DNA of 30,477 bases from Coptodactyla brooksi (taxonomy: Eukaryota; Arthropoda; Insecta; Coleoptera; Scarabaeidae), in NCBI GenBank assembly GCA_033557675.1, contig JAWQRM010000107.1, positions 1 through 30,477 on the forward strand. The letters are read 5' to 3'. The position numbers and the translations under genes are program-made. Below the pieces are notes generated by a model. That model was not told where the DNA came from. It was given only the letters and a program-made list of their open reading frames with translations, and ran no database searches. Of the stretch, positions 30,460 through 30,477 are shown piece by piece (position 1 is the stretch's first letter; every line of letters begins with the position of its first letter).

Positions 30460-30477
30460 AAACAAATACTGGTAAGT

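Noticed and set aside
1..30477. CRISPR arrays, operons, prokaryotic promoters, rRNA
   Set aside because: No direct repeat-spacer pattern or bacterial signals; introns and eukaryotic transposons show a nuclear eukaryotic sequence.

Overview
This is an AT-rich eukaryotic window, most likely from an insect or another arthropod. The grounds are short 50-65 nt introns with GT-AG borders, AATAAA poly(A) signals, and a mixed load of animal transposons (Penelope-like, Jockey-like LINE, Copia, Gypsy, mariner, Tc1, piggyBac, hAT). No bacterial operon logic, rRNA or CRISPR array is visible. Species cannot be read from the sequence.

Host genes. The only convincing cellular genes are three paralogues of an ABHD12-like membrane-anchored alpha/beta-hydrolase (lysophosphatidylserine lipase family), assembled here exon by exon. 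Copy 1 (+, 3625-4066) is a 3' fragment of three exons; its 5' exons are not seen and would lie left of the window or be lost. Copy 2 (+, 6002-14380) has six exons that splice in frame into a complete 348-residue protein with the full catalytic triad. Copy 3 (-, 26197-19568) has five exons, including the start and a membrane segment, but the last two exons, which would carry the catalytic His, were not found. Exon lengths (162, 248 and 46 nt) and intron phases are shared, so the copies arose by local duplication, one of them inverted.

Layout. 1-2160: a decayed Penelope-like element with large inverted ends, each carrying a hammerhead-ribozyme-like motif. 2190-3440: piggyBac and mariner remnants. 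3625-4066: ABHD12 copy 1. 4170-6000: spacer with a tRNA-like sequence. 6002-14380: ABHD12 copy 2; intron 1 holds a foldback element and a possible ABCA-transporter exon, intron 3 holds Tc1, Copia and piggyBac remnants. 14400-17500: mostly unassigned, with two tRNA-like SINE heads. 17500-19460: a Jockey-like LINE remnant (-) and a second Penelope-like remnant (+), where the end of copy 3 would be expected. 19568-26197: ABHD12 copy 3 (-), whose 5-kb intron 4 holds Gypsy, hAT and a piggyBac-type MITE. 26200-27535: intergenic, with a roughly 20.4-bp phased TGTCAA repeat. 27540-30433: two GC-rich DNA transposons placed end to end and sharing one TA dinucleotide: a DD37D mariner with one stop codon, and an apparently intact DD34E Tc1 element with a 50-nt intron. 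The window ends in a (TA)n repeat.

The transposons sit in introns or between genes; the short introns are clean. The most notable points are the mariner/Tc1 pair (young-looking, GC-rich, possibly horizontally acquired), the paired hammerhead motifs in the Penelope-like element, the ABHD12 array with one intact and two incomplete copies, and several near-perfect palindromes, two of which interrupt old transposon coding sequence.
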